Shown: positions 16,573-26,415 of the stretch, one piece after another
Position numbering within the stretch: the stretch's first letter is position 1
Layout of the letters: the number at the start of each line of letters is the position of its first letter
Assembly: GCF_016919405.1 (NCBI RefSeq)
Contig: NZ_CP070352.1
Location: forward strand, 1,302,001-1,366,000
DNA: 64,000 bases
Reading direction: 5' to 3'
DNA from: Ensifer sp. PDNC004
GTDB taxonomy: Bacteria > Pseudomonadota > Alphaproteobacteria > Rhizobiales > Rhizobiaceae
Notes under the pieces: model-generated
The model's database searches: none
What the model was told of the DNA's origin: nothing
What the model saw: only the letters and a program-made list of their open reading frames with translations
Translations under genes and position numbers: made by a program

Positions 16573-18080
16573 GATTGGAATCCCGTTGCGTGCGCCATGA
16601 TCGTTTCGGGGTTGAGGTCGGCGCCGGAAAGCGTTGCGCCGATGACGCCTTCGTGCATGACGACGACGCGGTCGCTCATTCCCAGAACCTCCGGCAGCTC
16701 GGAGGAGATCAGCAGGATCGCCGTTCCCTCGGCCGCCAGCTGGCGGATGATCTTGTAGATTTCGAACTTGGCGCCGACGTCGACGCCGCGGGTTGGCTCG
16801 TCGAGGATCAGCACCTTGGGTCGGGTCAGCAGCCACTTGGCAAGCACGATCTTCTGCTGGTTACCGCCGCTCAAGGAGCCGGAGGGCGTATCGAGCGAGT
16901 GGGTCTTGATCGCCAGCCGGCCGACTTCCTGGGCTGCCGCCGTGCGTTCGGCGCGGCTGCGGGTGAAGCCGAGCGGGCCGGTGAAATCGGAGAGGGCGGC
17001 CATCGAGATGTTCCAGCCGACGCTGTGGCTGAGCACGAGGCCCTCTTCCTTGCGGTTTTCGGTGACGAAGCCGATGCCGCGGGCGATCGCCTCTGCCGGC
17101 GAGCGGAAGCGGACCGCTTGCCCTTCGAAGCGCACGGTGCCGGTCGCAGTCTTCATGCCGAACAGCGCGTTCATCACCTCCGAGCGGCCGGAACCGACCA
17201 GCCCGAAGAATCCGAGGACTTCCCCGGGCCGGATGTCGAAGGAGATGTCCTCGAATTCGCCGTCGCGGGTCAGGCCATCGACGGCCAGAACCGGGGTAGC
17301 ATCCGCCTTCTGCTCGTGCGCCGGCGGCGGATAGATTTCGTCCATGCGGCGGCCGACCATCAGCGCGATCAGCGCCTCGATGGTGACGTCGTCGCGATCA
17401 TGGGTGGAGACATATTCACCGTCGCGGATGACGGTGATGTCGTCGCTGAGCCGCATGATCTCTTCCATGCGGTGCGAGATGTAGATGACGGCGACGCCGC
17501 GGCTCTTCAGCCGCCCGATGATCTCGAACAGGATCTCGGCTTCGCTCTCGCTGAGCGATGACGTCGGCTCGTCGAGGATGACGACCTTGGCCTCGTGGCT
17601 GAGGCCCTTGGCGATCTCGACCAACTGACGCTGGGCGATCGAGAGATTGCCGACCTTCTCGCTGACGTCGATCGGCAGGCCGAGATCGGCAACGATCGCG
17701 CGGGCCCTTGCGACCAGCTCCTTGTCGTTGATGAAGCCGAAGCGGCGCGGCTCGCGGGTGGCGAGAATGTTCTCGGCTACCGTCAGGTTGCTGCAGAGGC
17801 TGAGTTCCTGGAAGACGATGGCAAGCCCGAGGGCGGCGGCATCCTGCGGGTTGCGCGGCTGGTAGGGGCGCCCGTCGAGTGCGATCTCTCCCGAGGTCGC
17901 CGCGTGCACGCCGGCAAGGATTTTCATCAGCGTCGATTTGCCGGCGCCGTTTTCGCCGAGCAGTGTGTGTACCCGGCCGCGCCGGACCTTGAGGCGCATG
18001 CCCTTCAGTGCCGCGACCTGGCCGAAGGATTTGGTGACGTTGTCGATTTCGAGAATGGTATCGCTGGTCGAACCAAACAT
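16569..18080 (-). CDS. Sugar ABC transporter ATP-binding protein, two nucleotide-binding domains
   Basis: A 503-residue RbsA/MglA-type ATPase. The first domain has Walker [10 protein letters not shown] at residues 42-50 and Walker B VVILDEPTSS. The second domain has the usual degenerate Walker A (GLVGSGRSEV), followed by LSGGNQQK and [10 protein letters not shown]. It powers the importer made with the RbsC-type permease and the binding protein. The fused two-domain form separates this system from the single-domain Frc fructose ATPases of rhizobia. Confidence 0.92.
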   Translation of the reverse strand: MFGSTSDTILEIDNVTKSFGQVAALKGMRLKVRRGRVHTLLGENGAGKSTLMKILAGVHAATSGEIALDGRPYQPRNPQDAAALGLAIVFQELSLCSNLTVAENILATREPRRFGFINDKELVARARAIVADLGLPIDVSEKVGNLSIAQRQLVEIAKGLSHEAKVVILDEPTSSLSESEAEILFEIIGRLKSRGVAVIYISHRMEEIMRLSDDITVIRDGEYVSTHDRDDVTIEALIALMVGRRMDEIYPPPAHEQKADATPVLAVDGLTRDGEFEDISFDIRPGEVLGFFGLVGSGRSEVMNALFGMKTATGTVRFEGQAVRFRSPAEAIARGIGFVTENRKEEGLVLSHSVGWNISMAALSDFTGPLGFTRSRAERTAAAQEVGRLAIKTHSLDTPSGSLSGGNQQKIVLAKWLLTRPKVLILDEPTRGVDVGAKFEIYKIIRQLAAEGTAILLISSELPEVLGMSDRVVVMHEGVIGATLSGADLNPETIMAHATGFQS

Positions 18081-18190
18081 GGCGGCCTCCTTCAGGTCAG
18101 CCGAGAGCAGCGTCTCCGGCCAGAGGACGGAAACGGACCCCGATGGGTGCCGCCGCCCCTGAGGTGAGGCGGCGGCTGTCCAGGGAGGAC

Positions 18191-19081
18191 TTATTTCGCG
18201 GTGTAGACGCCCGGAACGATCGGCTGTTCGGCCGGGACGGTCTCGCCGGCGGCAACCTTGACGGCGGTGTCGACGGCCTGCTTGCCCATCTGGTCCGGGA
18301 ACTGCTGGATGACGCCGACCATGACCGGGTTGGTGTCGACGGCGTCGCGGGCTTCCTTCATGCCGTCAAAGCCGATGACCTTGACCTGGGATTCCAGACC
18401 AGCAGCCTTGACTGCGACGGCGGCAGCGAGCGCCGCATCGTCGCCGAAGCCGAAGATGCCGGTGATATCGGGATTGGCCTGCAGCATGTTCTGGGCAGCG
18501 GCCAGCGCTTCGGCGCGGGTAATGCCGGTCTGGATCGCGACGATCTCCATGTCGGGATGCTTGGCGATCGCTTCCTTGAAGCCGTTGACGCGGTTCACCA
18601 CCGACTGGACCGTCGGGTAGTCGATGACGGCGACCTTGCCCTTGTTGTCGAGGACCTTGGCCATCAGCTCGCCGGCCTTGACGCCGCCGGTGAAGTTGTC
18701 GGTGCCGATGTGCGAGGTCACGGTCGCGCCGTTGGCCGGAACGTCGACGGTGATCACCTTGATGCCGGCCTTTTCGGCCTTCTCGATCGCGGCGCGTACG
18801 CCCTGGCTGTCGACCGGCGAGATGACGATGACGTCGACGCCTTTGACGATGAAGTCCTCGACGTCGGCGAGCTGCTTGTTCAGATCCTGGTTGGCGATCG
18901 AGACCTCGAGCTTGACGTTCTTGGCTTCGGCCTCGGCTTTCATCGCGTCGGCGAGCTCGATGTAGAACGGATGCTGCTGGGTCAGCAGCGATGCGCCGAT
19001 GCCATCGGCGAAGGCGGTGGAGGCGAGGAGCGACAGCGCCGTGCCGGCGACGAGCGATTTCAGAATGCGGGACATGTTCAT
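18191..19081 (-). CDS. Sugar ABC transporter periplasmic substrate-binding protein
   Basis: A 296-residue RbsB-type binding protein. A signal peptide ends at TAFA, followed by DGIGASLL. The family features VIVISPVDS and VIGFDGMKEA line the sugar pocket. GGAGG lies 6 bases before the ATG at 19081. It is the first gene of the minus-strand operon. The kinase and GatZ-type genes downstream suggest that the ligand is D-tagatose or a related ketose. Confidence 0.88.
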   Translation of the reverse strand: MNMSRILKSLVAGTALSLLASTAFADGIGASLLTQQHPFYIELADAMKAEAEAKNVKLEVSIANQDLNKQLADVEDFIVKGVDVIVISPVDSQGVRAAIEKAEKAGIKVITVDVPANGATVTSHIGTDNFTGGVKAGELMAKVLDNKGKVAVIDYPTVQSVVNRVNGFKEAIAKHPDMEIVAIQTGITRAEALAAAQNMLQANPDITGIFGFGDDAALAAAVAVKAAGLESQVKVIGFDGMKEARDAVDTNPVMVGVIQQFPDQMGKQAVDTAVKVAAGETVPAEQPIVPGVYTAK

Positions 19082-19174
19082 GGTTTCCTCCCTGGAAACG
19101 GCGCGGGCCTTCTTGTGTCTCAGCCAAGCTGGCGAGGCCCTCCCATCGCCGTCTTGGTGAGGCCGTAAAAACCA

Positions 19175-19200
19175 TAAAAGTTTTCGCGCGTCAACTTTTA
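19175..19200. promoter_or_regulatory. 8-bp inverted repeat upstream of the sugar operon
   Basis: TAAAAGTT (19175-19182) and AACTTTTA (19193-19200) form an exact inverted repeat around 10 bases. It lies 94-119 bases before the binding-protein start. It is a possible operator for the LacI regulator at the end of the operon, although LacI sites are usually more compact. Confidence 0.4.
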
Positions 19201-19339
19201 AAAAGACACGAACAAAATATTTGAAATGCAGTGTGGAAATTTTTAGGTTGCAGTGATCGCCTTTCGGTCCTTTTGCGGGTGGCTTGTCTTTCCACCGCTC
19301 TGCGCCAGATTGCGTGATAGACGACAAGGGAGACGAGCC

Positions 19340-19624
19340 ATGGCTGAGGCTGATAAGACGGCGCTGGTCCGAATTCTCGGGCGGGTGCAAGGCGTTAGCT
19401 TCAGGGTCTGGACGCGCGACGAGGCGCGCAAGCTCGGCCTTGTGGGATGGGTTCGAAACGAAGCGGATGGCTCGGTGGCTGCATTGATCAGCGGCCCGGA
19501 GGATGCGGTCACCCTCATGCTAGAGCGTCTGCATGACGGCCCGCCGGGTGCATGGGTTTCGAAGGTCGTTGCCGAATTTGTCGACCCGCCCGAGCACATC
19601 GGTGATTTTCGCATCACCAGATAG
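19340..19624 (+). CDS. acyP: Acylphosphatase
   Basis: A 94-residue acylphosphatase, which hydrolyses carboxyl-phosphate bonds in small acyl phosphates. The signature GRVQGVSFR contains the phosphate-binding loop with catalytic Arg22, and VGWVRN supplies Asn40. The length is normal for the family. AAGGGAGA precedes the ATG at 19340. It is a single-gene unit between the sugar operon promoter and the TetR gene. Confidence 0.92.
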   Translation: MAEADKTALVRILGRVQGVSFRVWTRDEARKLGLVGWVRNEADGSVAALISGPEDAVTLMLERLHDGPPGAWVSKVVAEFVDPPEHIGDFRITR

Positions 19625-19654
19625 GTCGGCATTGGTTTCTGGCCCCGGGTGGCC

Positions 19655-20323
19655 TTAGCCCGCCGAAACCGCTGCCGGCCGGCCATAGGCGCGCAGGAAC
19701 GTCTTCACAGCCCTGCGGGCGCTGATCTCCAGGTCTTCTTCGCTCGGCGTTTCACCGAAGAGCCCGCCCATCTGCAGGTCCGCCTTGATCAGCGCGATGA
19801 ACTGGCGCGCTGCGAGGTCGAAGTCGTCGATGTCGAGCGGTGCCACGTGGGCAAGGCGTGCAAACAGCGCCGCCAGCGCCCGGTCGGTCTTGCCCGGTCC
19901 CTGCTCCCGCCAGAACTGGAACAGATGCGGATAGCGATTGCCCTCGGTCGAGATCAGCTTCTGGATGAACTTGGCGTCCTGGTTGCAATTGCAGTTCTTG
20001 TTGAGGCGCACGACAAATTCGACCAGGTCTTCCTCGAGGTTGTCGGCGTTTTCTGGAAAGGTTGCGAGGATGGAGAAAAGCACGCCGTTCACGCGATCCA
20101 TGATGTCCTGGATCACCGCCATGAACAGCGTCTCTTTCTCGCGGTAGTGATTGTAGATGGTCTGGCGCGAGACCCCGGCCACGACCGCAATCTCGTCGAT
20201 GCTGGCGCCGGAAAAGCCTTCCCGACAGAAAACATCGGCCGCGGCCTCCAGGATCGAGAGGCGTTTCGCGAATTGCCCTTTCTGGGGGCGAGCGTCAGCC
20301 GAGGCCAAATCAAATTTCTTCAT
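19655..20323 (-). CDS. TetR/AcrR family regulator of the adjacent efflux pump
   Basis: A 222-residue TetR-type repressor with an N-terminal helix-turn-helix (IDEIAVVAGVSRQTIYNHY) and a C-terminal AefR-like ligand domain. It is divergent from the Bcr/CflA transporter gene. A perfect inverted repeat lies 28-45 bases upstream of its own start, so it probably represses both itself and the pump until an efflux substrate binds. Confidence 0.9.
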   Translation of the reverse strand: MKKFDLASADARPQKGQFAKRLSILEAAADVFCREGFSGASIDEIAVVAGVSRQTIYNHYREKETLFMAVIQDIMDRVNGVLFSILATFPENADNLEEDLVEFVVRLNKNCNCNQDAKFIQKLISTEGNRYPHLFQFWREQGPGKTDRALAALFARLAHVAPLDIDDFDLAARQFIALIKADLQMGGLFGETPSEEDLEISARRAVKTFLRAYGRPAAVSAG

Positions 20324-20350
20324 GGATCGAAGATAGGCCCCATTGACGAT

Positions 20351-20368
20351 TTAGACAATACTGTCTAA
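20351..20368. promoter_or_regulatory. TetR operator-like palindrome
   Basis: TTAGACA-ATAC-TGTCTAA is an exact 7-bp inverted repeat with a 4-base spacer in the TetR/MFS intergenic region. A TTGACG-like -35 element on the plus strand starts at 20343, so the palindrome overlaps the promoter. This is the expected layout for a repressor site. Confidence 0.65.
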
Positions 20369-20512
20369 TTTTACACTTGTGTCCAAATTAATGGACGAAA
20401 TAGTCAGCGCAGGATTCGGTTCCCCAACGCTCGATCCTGGCACGACGATGTCTTTGAGTTTCAATCCGGGCGGCAGCGGTTCGGCTGGCGCGATTTCTGA
20501 AAGTTCATTGCC

Positions 20513-21709
20513 ATGACAACGTCCTTCCTTCGCACGGCGATCGTGCTCGGCCTGATCTCGGCGATCGGCCCCTTTGCAATCGACATGTACCTGCCGGCCC
20601 TGCCGTCGATCGGCAAGGATCTGGCGGCCGAAAACGGCGTGGTGCAGCTTAGCCTGCTGGCCTTCTTCATCTCCTTTGCCATCTCGCAGCTGATCTACGG
20701 TCCGCTCTCCGATATCTGGGGCCGCAAGGCGCCGCTCTACCTCGGCATCGGCCTCTTCACCGTCGCCAGCATCGGCTGCGCGCTTTCGACCGACATTGAA
20801 ACCCTGATCGCCTTCCGCTTACTGCAAGGCATCGGTGGTGCCGCCGGCATGGTCATCCCGCGCGCCGTGGTGCGCGATATGCACACCGGCGTTCAGGCGG
20901 CGCGGCTGATGTCGATGCTGATGCTGGTCTTCAGCATTTCGCCGATCCTGGCGCCGCTTGCCGGCAGCGCAGTCATCGGCTTCTACGGCTGGCGCGGTGT
21001 GTTCTATGCAGTGACCATTGCCGCCTTCATTGGCCTGATCCTGCTGTTAACGCAACTGCAGGAAACCCGGCCGAAGAAGGATCGCGCCGGCAGCAGCATC
21101 GCAAGCGCGCTTGCCGCCTATCGCCTGCTTCTGTCCGACCGCAATTTCCTGACGCTCACCTTCATCGGCGGGCTTGGGATCTCCGGGTTCCTCGTCTATC
21201 TCGCCAACTCACCCTTCGTGCTGATCGACCACTATGGGCTGACGCCGACGCAATATAGCCTGGCGTTCTCGATGAACGCCGTGTCGTTCTTCGCGGTGTC
21301 GCAGGCGACCGGCTGGCTCGGCGAACGTTTTGGCCTGGTGCGCGTCATGCATCTTGCCGTCGGCGCCTTCGCGCTCACCATGGTCACGATGTTCATCGTC
21401 ATGAGCCTCGGCTTCAACCAACTGCCTGTCATGGCCGCCTTCCTGTTCGTCGGCTACGGCGTGCTCGGCCTGGTCATCCCGACCTCGGCGGTGCTGGCGC
21501 TCGAAGACCACGGCGAGATCGCCGGTACGGCGTCGGCACTGATGGGTACGCTGCACTTCGTCACCGCCGCCGTCGCCATGGTGGTTGCGACCATCTTCTT
21601 CGACGGCACGGCCCTGCCGATGGCCGGCGCGATTGCCGCTTGCGCCCTTGCCGCCTTCCTCCTGACCCAGGCCACGATCGGCCGCAGCCGGGTGGTCGCT
21701 GCGGAATAG
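20513..21709 (+). CDS. Bcr/CflA family multidrug efflux MFS transporter
   Basis: A 398-residue inner-membrane drug:proton antiporter with twelve predicted helices. The signature FAIDMYLPALPSI lies in helix 1, and the loop YGPLSDIWGRK between helices 2 and 3 is the MFS motif A. Bcr/CflA pumps export sulfonamides, bicyclomycin or chloramphenicol in other bacteria; the substrate here is not known. It is controlled by the divergent TetR gene and ends just before a strong bidirectional terminator. Confidence 0.92.
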   Translation: MTTSFLRTAIVLGLISAIGPFAIDMYLPALPSIGKDLAAENGVVQLSLLAFFISFAISQLIYGPLSDIWGRKAPLYLGIGLFTVASIGCALSTDIETLIAFRLLQGIGGAAGMVIPRAVVRDMHTGVQAARLMSMLMLVFSISPILAPLAGSAVIGFYGWRGVFYAVTIAAFIGLILLLTQLQETRPKKDRAGSSIASALAAYRLLLSDRNFLTLTFIGGLGISGFLVYLANSPFVLIDHYGLTPTQYSLAFSMNAVSFFAVSQATGWLGERFGLVRVMHLAVGAFALTMVTMFIVMSLGFNQLPVMAAFLFVGYGVLGLVIPTSAVLALEDHGEIAGTASALMGTLHFVTAAVAMVVATIFFDGTALPMAGAIAACALAAFLLTQATIGRSRVVAAE

Positions 21710-21728
21710 GGGCTGCTATTACCGAACC

Positions 21729-21768
21729 AAAAGGCCGGCGAGGGTGTTCCTCGCCGGCCTTTTGTTTT
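21729..21768. terminator. Bidirectional rho-independent terminator
   Basis: AAAAGGCCGGCGAGG (21729-21743) pairs exactly with its complement at 21749-21763 around a 5-base loop, and TTTTGTTTT follows on the plus strand. Adenines at the other end give a U run on the minus strand. It separates the convergent MFS and nrdF genes. Confidence 0.9.
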
Positions 21769-21792
21769 CAGGTGTGACCGGATGGGCTGTCT

Positions 21793-22770
<978 letters not shown>

Positions 22771-22793
22771 TTAGCCTTCTTTGGGTCGTGTCG

Positions 22794-22849
22794 GCCCCTC
22801 ATCCGCCTGCCGTCACCCTCTCCCCACGTGCGGGGAGAGGGTGAGGGGC
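22794..22849. repeat. RIME-like intergenic palindrome between nrdE and nrdF
   Basis: Inner arms CACCCTCTCCCC (22814-22825) and GGGGAGAGGGTG (22832-22843) are exact complements around 6 bases. Outer arms GCCCCTCA and TGAGGGGC extend the hairpin. The sequence resembles the RIME family of rhizobial intergenic palindromes. In the mRNA it would form a strong stem between nrdE and nrdF and may affect stability or polarity. Confidence 0.75.
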
Positions 22850-22876
22850 AGCTTGGGCAGTTGCTGGAATGCAAAG

Positions 22877-25030
22877 TTACAGAGCGCAGGAAACGCAGCC
22901 CTGGACCTGTGTGCCCTCAAGCGCCATCTGGCGAAGGCGGATGTAGTAGATGGTCTTGATGCCCTTCTTCCAGGCGTGGATCTGGGCGCGGTTTATGTCG
23001 CGGGTCGTCGCCGTGTCGCGGAAGAACAGCGTCAGCGACAGGCCCTGGTCGACGTGCTGGGTGGCCGCCGCATAGGTGTCGATGATCTTTTCCGGGCCGA
23101 TCTCGTAGGCGTCCTGGTAGTATTCGAGATTGTCGTTGGTCATGAAGGCGGCCGGGTAATAGACGCGGCCGATCTTGCCTTCCTTGCGGATCTCGATCTT
23201 CGACACGATCGGGTGGATCGAGGACGTCGAATGGTTGATGTAGGAGATCGAGCCGGTCGGCGGCACGGCCTGGAGGTTCTGGTTGTAGAGCCCGCCTTCG
23301 ATCACCGCCCGTTTCAGTTCCAGCCAATCCTCCTGGGTCGGGATGGCGATGCCGGCTTCCTCGAACAGGTCCTTCACCTTTTCGGTCGCCGGTAGCCATT
23401 CGGCCTCGGTGTATTTGTCGAAATAGTCGCCAGAGGCGTATTTCGAGTTTTCGAAGCCGGCGAAGCTCTTGCCCTTTTCGACCGCCAGCCGGTTCGATGC
23501 GCGGATGGCGTGATAGGTCACTGTGTAGAAATAGATGTTGGTGAAATCGATGCCTTCCTCGGAGCCGTAATAGATGCGCTCGCGGGCGAGATAGCCGTGC
23601 AGGTTCATCTGACCGAGGCCGATCGAATGGCTGTCGTCGTTGCCCTTTTCGATCGAGGGCACGGACGAGATATGGCTCATTTCGGAGACGGCGGTCAGCG
23701 CCCGGATCGAGGTCTCGATCGTCTGGCCGAAATCCGGGCTGTCCATGGCAGCCGCAATGTTCAGTGAGCCGAGATTGCAGGAGATATCCTTGCCCATGTG
23801 CTTGTAGGAGAGGTCGTCGTTGAACGCGCTCGCCTCGCTCACCTGCAGGATCTCCGAGCAGAGGTTGCTCATGGTGATGCGGCCGGCAATCGGGTTTGCC
23901 CGGTTCACCGTGTCCTCGAACATGATGTAGGGATAGCCGCTCTCGAACTGGATCTCGGCGATGATCTGGAAGAAGTCGCGCGCCTTGATCTTGCGCTTGC
24001 GGATGCGGGCGTCCTCCACCATCTCGCGATATTTCTCCGTCACCGAGATTTCGGTGAGGGGCACGCCATAGACCTGCTGCACGTCATACGGCGAGAACAG
24101 GTACATGTCCTCGTTGTTGCGGGCGAGCTCGAAGGTGATGTCGGGAATGACGACGCCGAGCGACAGCGTCTTGATGCGTATCTTCTCGTCGGCGTTCTCA
24201 CGCTTGGTGTCGAGGAAGCGCATGATGTCAGGGTGGTGGGCATGGAGATAGACCGCGCCCGCGCCCTGGCGCGCACCGAGCTGGTTGGCATAGGAGAACG
24301 AGTCTTCCAGCAACTTCATGACCGGGATGACCCCGGAGGACTGGTTCTCGATCTGCTTGATCGGCGCGCCCATCTCGCGGATGTTGGTGAGCGACAGCGC
24401 CACGCCGCCGCCGCGCTTGGAAAGCTGCAGCGCCGAATTGATGGCACGGCCGATGCTCTCCATGTTGTCCTCGATCCTCAACAGAAAGCAGGAGACGAGC
24501 TCGCCACGGCTTTTCTTGCCGGCATTGAGGAAGGTCGGCGTCGCCGGCTGGAAACGGCCGGAAATGATCTCGTCGACGAGGTCGCGGGCAAGCGCCTCGT
24601 TGCCGCGCGCCAAGGCCATCGCCACCATGCAGACGCGGTCTTCGTAGCGTTCCAGGTAGCGCTTTCCGTCGAAGGTTTTGAGCGTATAGGACGTGTAATA
24701 TTTGAAGGCGCCGAGGAAGGTCGGGAAACGGAACTTCTTCGAATAGGCGTGGTCGTAGAGATCGCGCACGAAGTTGAACGAATACTGGTCCAGCACGTCC
24801 TGCTCGTAGTAGCCCTCGGTCACCAGATAATCGAGCTTTTCCCGCAGGTTATGGAAGAAGACCGTGTTCTGGTTGACGTGCTGGAGGAAGTATTGCTTCG
24901 CCGCCTGCCGGTCCTTGTCGAGCTGGATCTTCCCCTCCTCGTCGTAGAGGTTCAGCATCGCATTCAGCGCGTGGTAATCCAGCGCCGCTTCCGTCGCCTT
25001 CAGGGGGCGTTCGAGTGTTGTGACGTCCAA
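22877..25030 (-). CDS. nrdE: Class Ib ribonucleotide reductase alpha subunit NrdE
   Basis: The catalytic subunit, 717 residues, that reduces ribonucleoside diphosphates with electrons from NrdH. The C terminus QGCVSCAL holds the CxxC that shuttles electrons, and active-site cysteines lie in ELVSCFLL and NLCSEI. No ATG fits the conserved N terminus ([25 protein letters not shown]); I propose the TTG at 25030, which gives the usual family length and overlaps the nrdI end by 31 bases. The longer frame is a shadow of nrdI. Confidence 0.93.
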   Translation of the reverse strand: MDVTTLERPLKATEAALDYHALNAMLNLYDEEGKIQLDKDRQAAKQYFLQHVNQNTVFFHNLREKLDYLVTEGYYEQDVLDQYSFNFVRDLYDHAYSKKFRFPTFLGAFKYYTSYTLKTFDGKRYLERYEDRVCMVAMALARGNEALARDLVDEIISGRFQPATPTFLNAGKKSRGELVSCFLLRIEDNMESIGRAINSALQLSKRGGGVALSLTNIREMGAPIKQIENQSSGVIPVMKLLEDSFSYANQLGARQGAGAVYLHAHHPDIMRFLDTKRENADEKIRIKTLSLGVVIPDITFELARNNEDMYLFSPYDVQQVYGVPLTEISVTEKYREMVEDARIRKRKIKARDFFQIIAEIQFESGYPYIMFEDTVNRANPIAGRITMSNLCSEILQVSEASAFNDDLSYKHMGKDISCNLGSLNIAAAMDSPDFGQTIETSIRALTAVSEMSHISSVPSIEKGNDDSHSIGLGQMNLHGYLARERIYYGSEEGIDFTNIYFYTVTYHAIRASNRLAVEKGKSFAGFENSKYASGDYFDKYTEAEWLPATEKVKDLFEEAGIAIPTQEDWLELKRAVIEGGLYNQNLQAVPPTGSISYINHSTSSIHPIVSKIEIRKEGKIGRVYYPAAFMTNDNLEYYQDAYEIGPEKIIDTYAAATQHVDQGLSLTLFFRDTATTRDINRAQIHAWKKGIKTIYYIRLRQMALEGTQVQGCVSCAL

Positions 25031-25416
25031 AATCGTTCCATCCCGTTTTTGACATTGGCGACGTCCTCGTCGGTTCCGAGCAGCTCGAACCGGTAGAGGT
25101 AGGGCACCCGGCACTTGTCCGAGATCACGTCGCCGGCGATCCCGTAGGTCGCGCCGAAATTGCTGTTGCCCGCTGCGATCACGCCGCGGATGTGAGAGCG
25201 GTTGCCCGCGTCGTTCAGGAAGCGGATCACCTGTTTCGGCACGGCACCTCGGCCATCGTCGCCGCAATAGGTCGGTACGATGAGCACATAGGGCTCCGAA
25301 ACCGTAAGTGCATCCTTACTTTCTTTGAGCGGTATGCGGGCCGCGCGAAGGCCGAGTTTCTCGACGAAGCGATGGGTGTTTTCCGAGCGGCTGGAAAAAT
25401 AGACGATCAGCCCCAT
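25000..25416 (-). CDS. nrdI: NrdI flavodoxin-like maturase of class Ib RNR
   Basis: A 138-residue flavodoxin-like protein that supplies the oxidant used to assemble the manganese-tyrosyl cofactor of NrdF. The FMN phosphate loop is [10 protein letters not shown] near the N terminus. It lies 12 bases downstream of nrdH and overlaps the proposed nrdE start, so synthesis of the two is probably coupled. Confidence 0.93.
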   Translation of the reverse strand: MGLIVYFSSRSENTHRFVEKLGLRAARIPLKESKDALTVSEPYVLIVPTYCGDDGRGAVPKQVIRFLNDAGNRSHIRGVIAAGNSNFGATYGIAGDVISDKCRVPYLYRFELLGTDEDVANVKNGMERFWTSQHSNAP

Positions 25417-25428
25417 CGCTTCTCTCCC

Positions 25429-25650
25429 TCAGGAAAGCGCGCTGATCATGTCCGGGCGGAACCCCGCCCAATGCCGCTCGCCGGCGACGACCACTGGAAC
25501 CTGCCGATAGCCGAGACCCTGCACGAGCGCGAAACCGTCGGAATCCTCGGAGATATCGACGATGCGATAATCGATGCCCTGGCGGTCGAGCGCGCGGGTG
25601 GTGGCGGTGCATTGGACGCAGGCGGGTTTGCTGTAGACGGTGATCGACAT
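25429..25650 (-). CDS. nrdH: NrdH glutaredoxin-like electron donor
   Basis: A 73-residue glutaredoxin-fold protein with thioredoxin-like activity that reduces NrdE. The redox motif is CVQC (KPACVQCTATTR), and WAGFRPD near the C terminus is the NrdH signature. The ATG at 25650 is preceded by GAGGAA. It is the first coding gene after the long leader carrying the cobalamin riboswitch. Confidence 0.93.
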   Translation of the reverse strand: MSITVYSKPACVQCTATTRALDRQGIDYRIVDISEDSDGFALVQGLGYRQVPVVVAGERHWAGFRPDMISALS

Positions 25651-26053
25651 GGGTTCCTCGTGAGGGGCTGGCAAATGGGCGCAAAAAATCGGCGGGTCGC
25701 GCGAACGCGAACCGTGGGCTTGACGATAGGGTACGAAACATCGCTCCCCGATCGCCTCGACCGGAGTGGATGTCGGCAAGCTGGCCCAAAATCGACTAGG
25801 CAGCCGGGCCGGCTCGTTCTGGTCGGGCGCTCTGGAATTTCCGCGGGTGCGGGCTCTCAGGACGCGGCCTTTCGATCAGGCGCGCAACAATGCGCACCCG
25901 TCCGCAGAAGGTGGATCTGAACTGGAAGAAACTGACATGACTTCACCCCGAAGCTTTCGACAGGCTGCCGGGGAGATGTCGAGACGATCGGGCAGGCTCA
26001 TCCTGCCACGCACTCAACCCCTCCGGACACCCCGCCCGTGGACGTTTGTTGCT
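25651..26053 (-). other. Long nrdHIEF leader between riboswitch and nrdH
   Basis: A stretch of 403 bases of transcribed leader with no convincing gene. A possible 20-codon open frame starts at an ATG near 25939 on the minus strand behind GGGGTGA; I cannot support it as a real peptide. The segment 26024-26046, just after the riboswitch, is identical over 23 bases to the matching position in the metE leader and is a candidate expression-platform element. Confidence 0.5.
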
Positions 26054-26250
26054 CGAGGCAGGTCTCCTGGCTTACGGGTCAAAGCTTTCATCCCGACCTT
26101 CCCGAGGCCTCATGCCTCAGTGGTCCAATTCCGGACAGTCGCTCGCCGTCTACAGTTGCGGGGGCAGCTACGGCATAGCCTGAGCGGAAACCCGCCGGCG
26201 CACCGTATTCCCGTCTTAGCTCCCAATCCTTGCGAATCGGAAGAACCTCG
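26054..26250 (-). ncRNA. Cobalamin (adenosylcobalamin) riboswitch of nrdHIEF
   Basis: The minus strand carries the conserved core: GGGAATACGGTG, then GCTGCCCCCGCAACTGTAG, then a B12-box-like CCACTGAGGCATGAGG, then AAGCCAGGAGACCTGCC. The closing stem P1 pairs CGAGG at the 5' end with CCTCG at the 3' end. Its 5' boundary falls 2 bases after the predicted transcription start. It should lower nrdHIEF expression when B12 is abundant. Confidence 0.93.
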
Positions 26251-26251
26251 A

Positions 26252-26288
26252 ACACTAGATATAGTAGTTCATCGCAAATCTGCGTCAA
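26252..26288 (-). promoter_or_regulatory. nrdHIEF promoter with NrdR-like box
   Basis: On the minus strand TTGACG (at 26283-26288) is followed after 18 bases by CTATAT (26259-26264). The plus-strand sequence ACACTAGATATAGTAG (26252-26267) matches the NrdR consensus ACACWATATATWGTGT at most positions and covers the -10 element. NrdR represses RNR genes when dATP is plentiful. A usual second box could not be confirmed. Confidence 0.6.
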
Positions 26289-26386
26289 TAGGTTCTATAT
26301 GCTGGAGGCAGGGGTGCAGCGGTCTTTTCTTTTTCGGTGTGGATAACGGGGAGTAAATGGCGGGCGCGATCAATCCTGTGGACCGA

Positions 26387-26406
26387 GGGCGCCATGAGCG
26401 GCGCCC
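26387..26406 (-). terminator. Candidate hairpin after the metE-thioesterase operon
   Basis: GGGCGCC and GGCGCCC pair around ATGAGC, 10 bases beyond the thioesterase stop. No U run follows on the minus strand, so an intrinsic terminator is uncertain; it could instead protect the 3' end. Confidence 0.3.
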
Positions 26407-26415
26407 CCGGCTTGC

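Noticed and set aside
25876..25941. 20-codon upstream open frame in the nrdHIEF leader
   Set aside because: It has a plausible GGGGTGA before the ATG, but length and content give no support and riboswitch control explains the leader.
26290..26305. Possible second NrdR box
   Set aside because: Only about 9 of 16 positions match, and its spacing from the first box is not a usual value.
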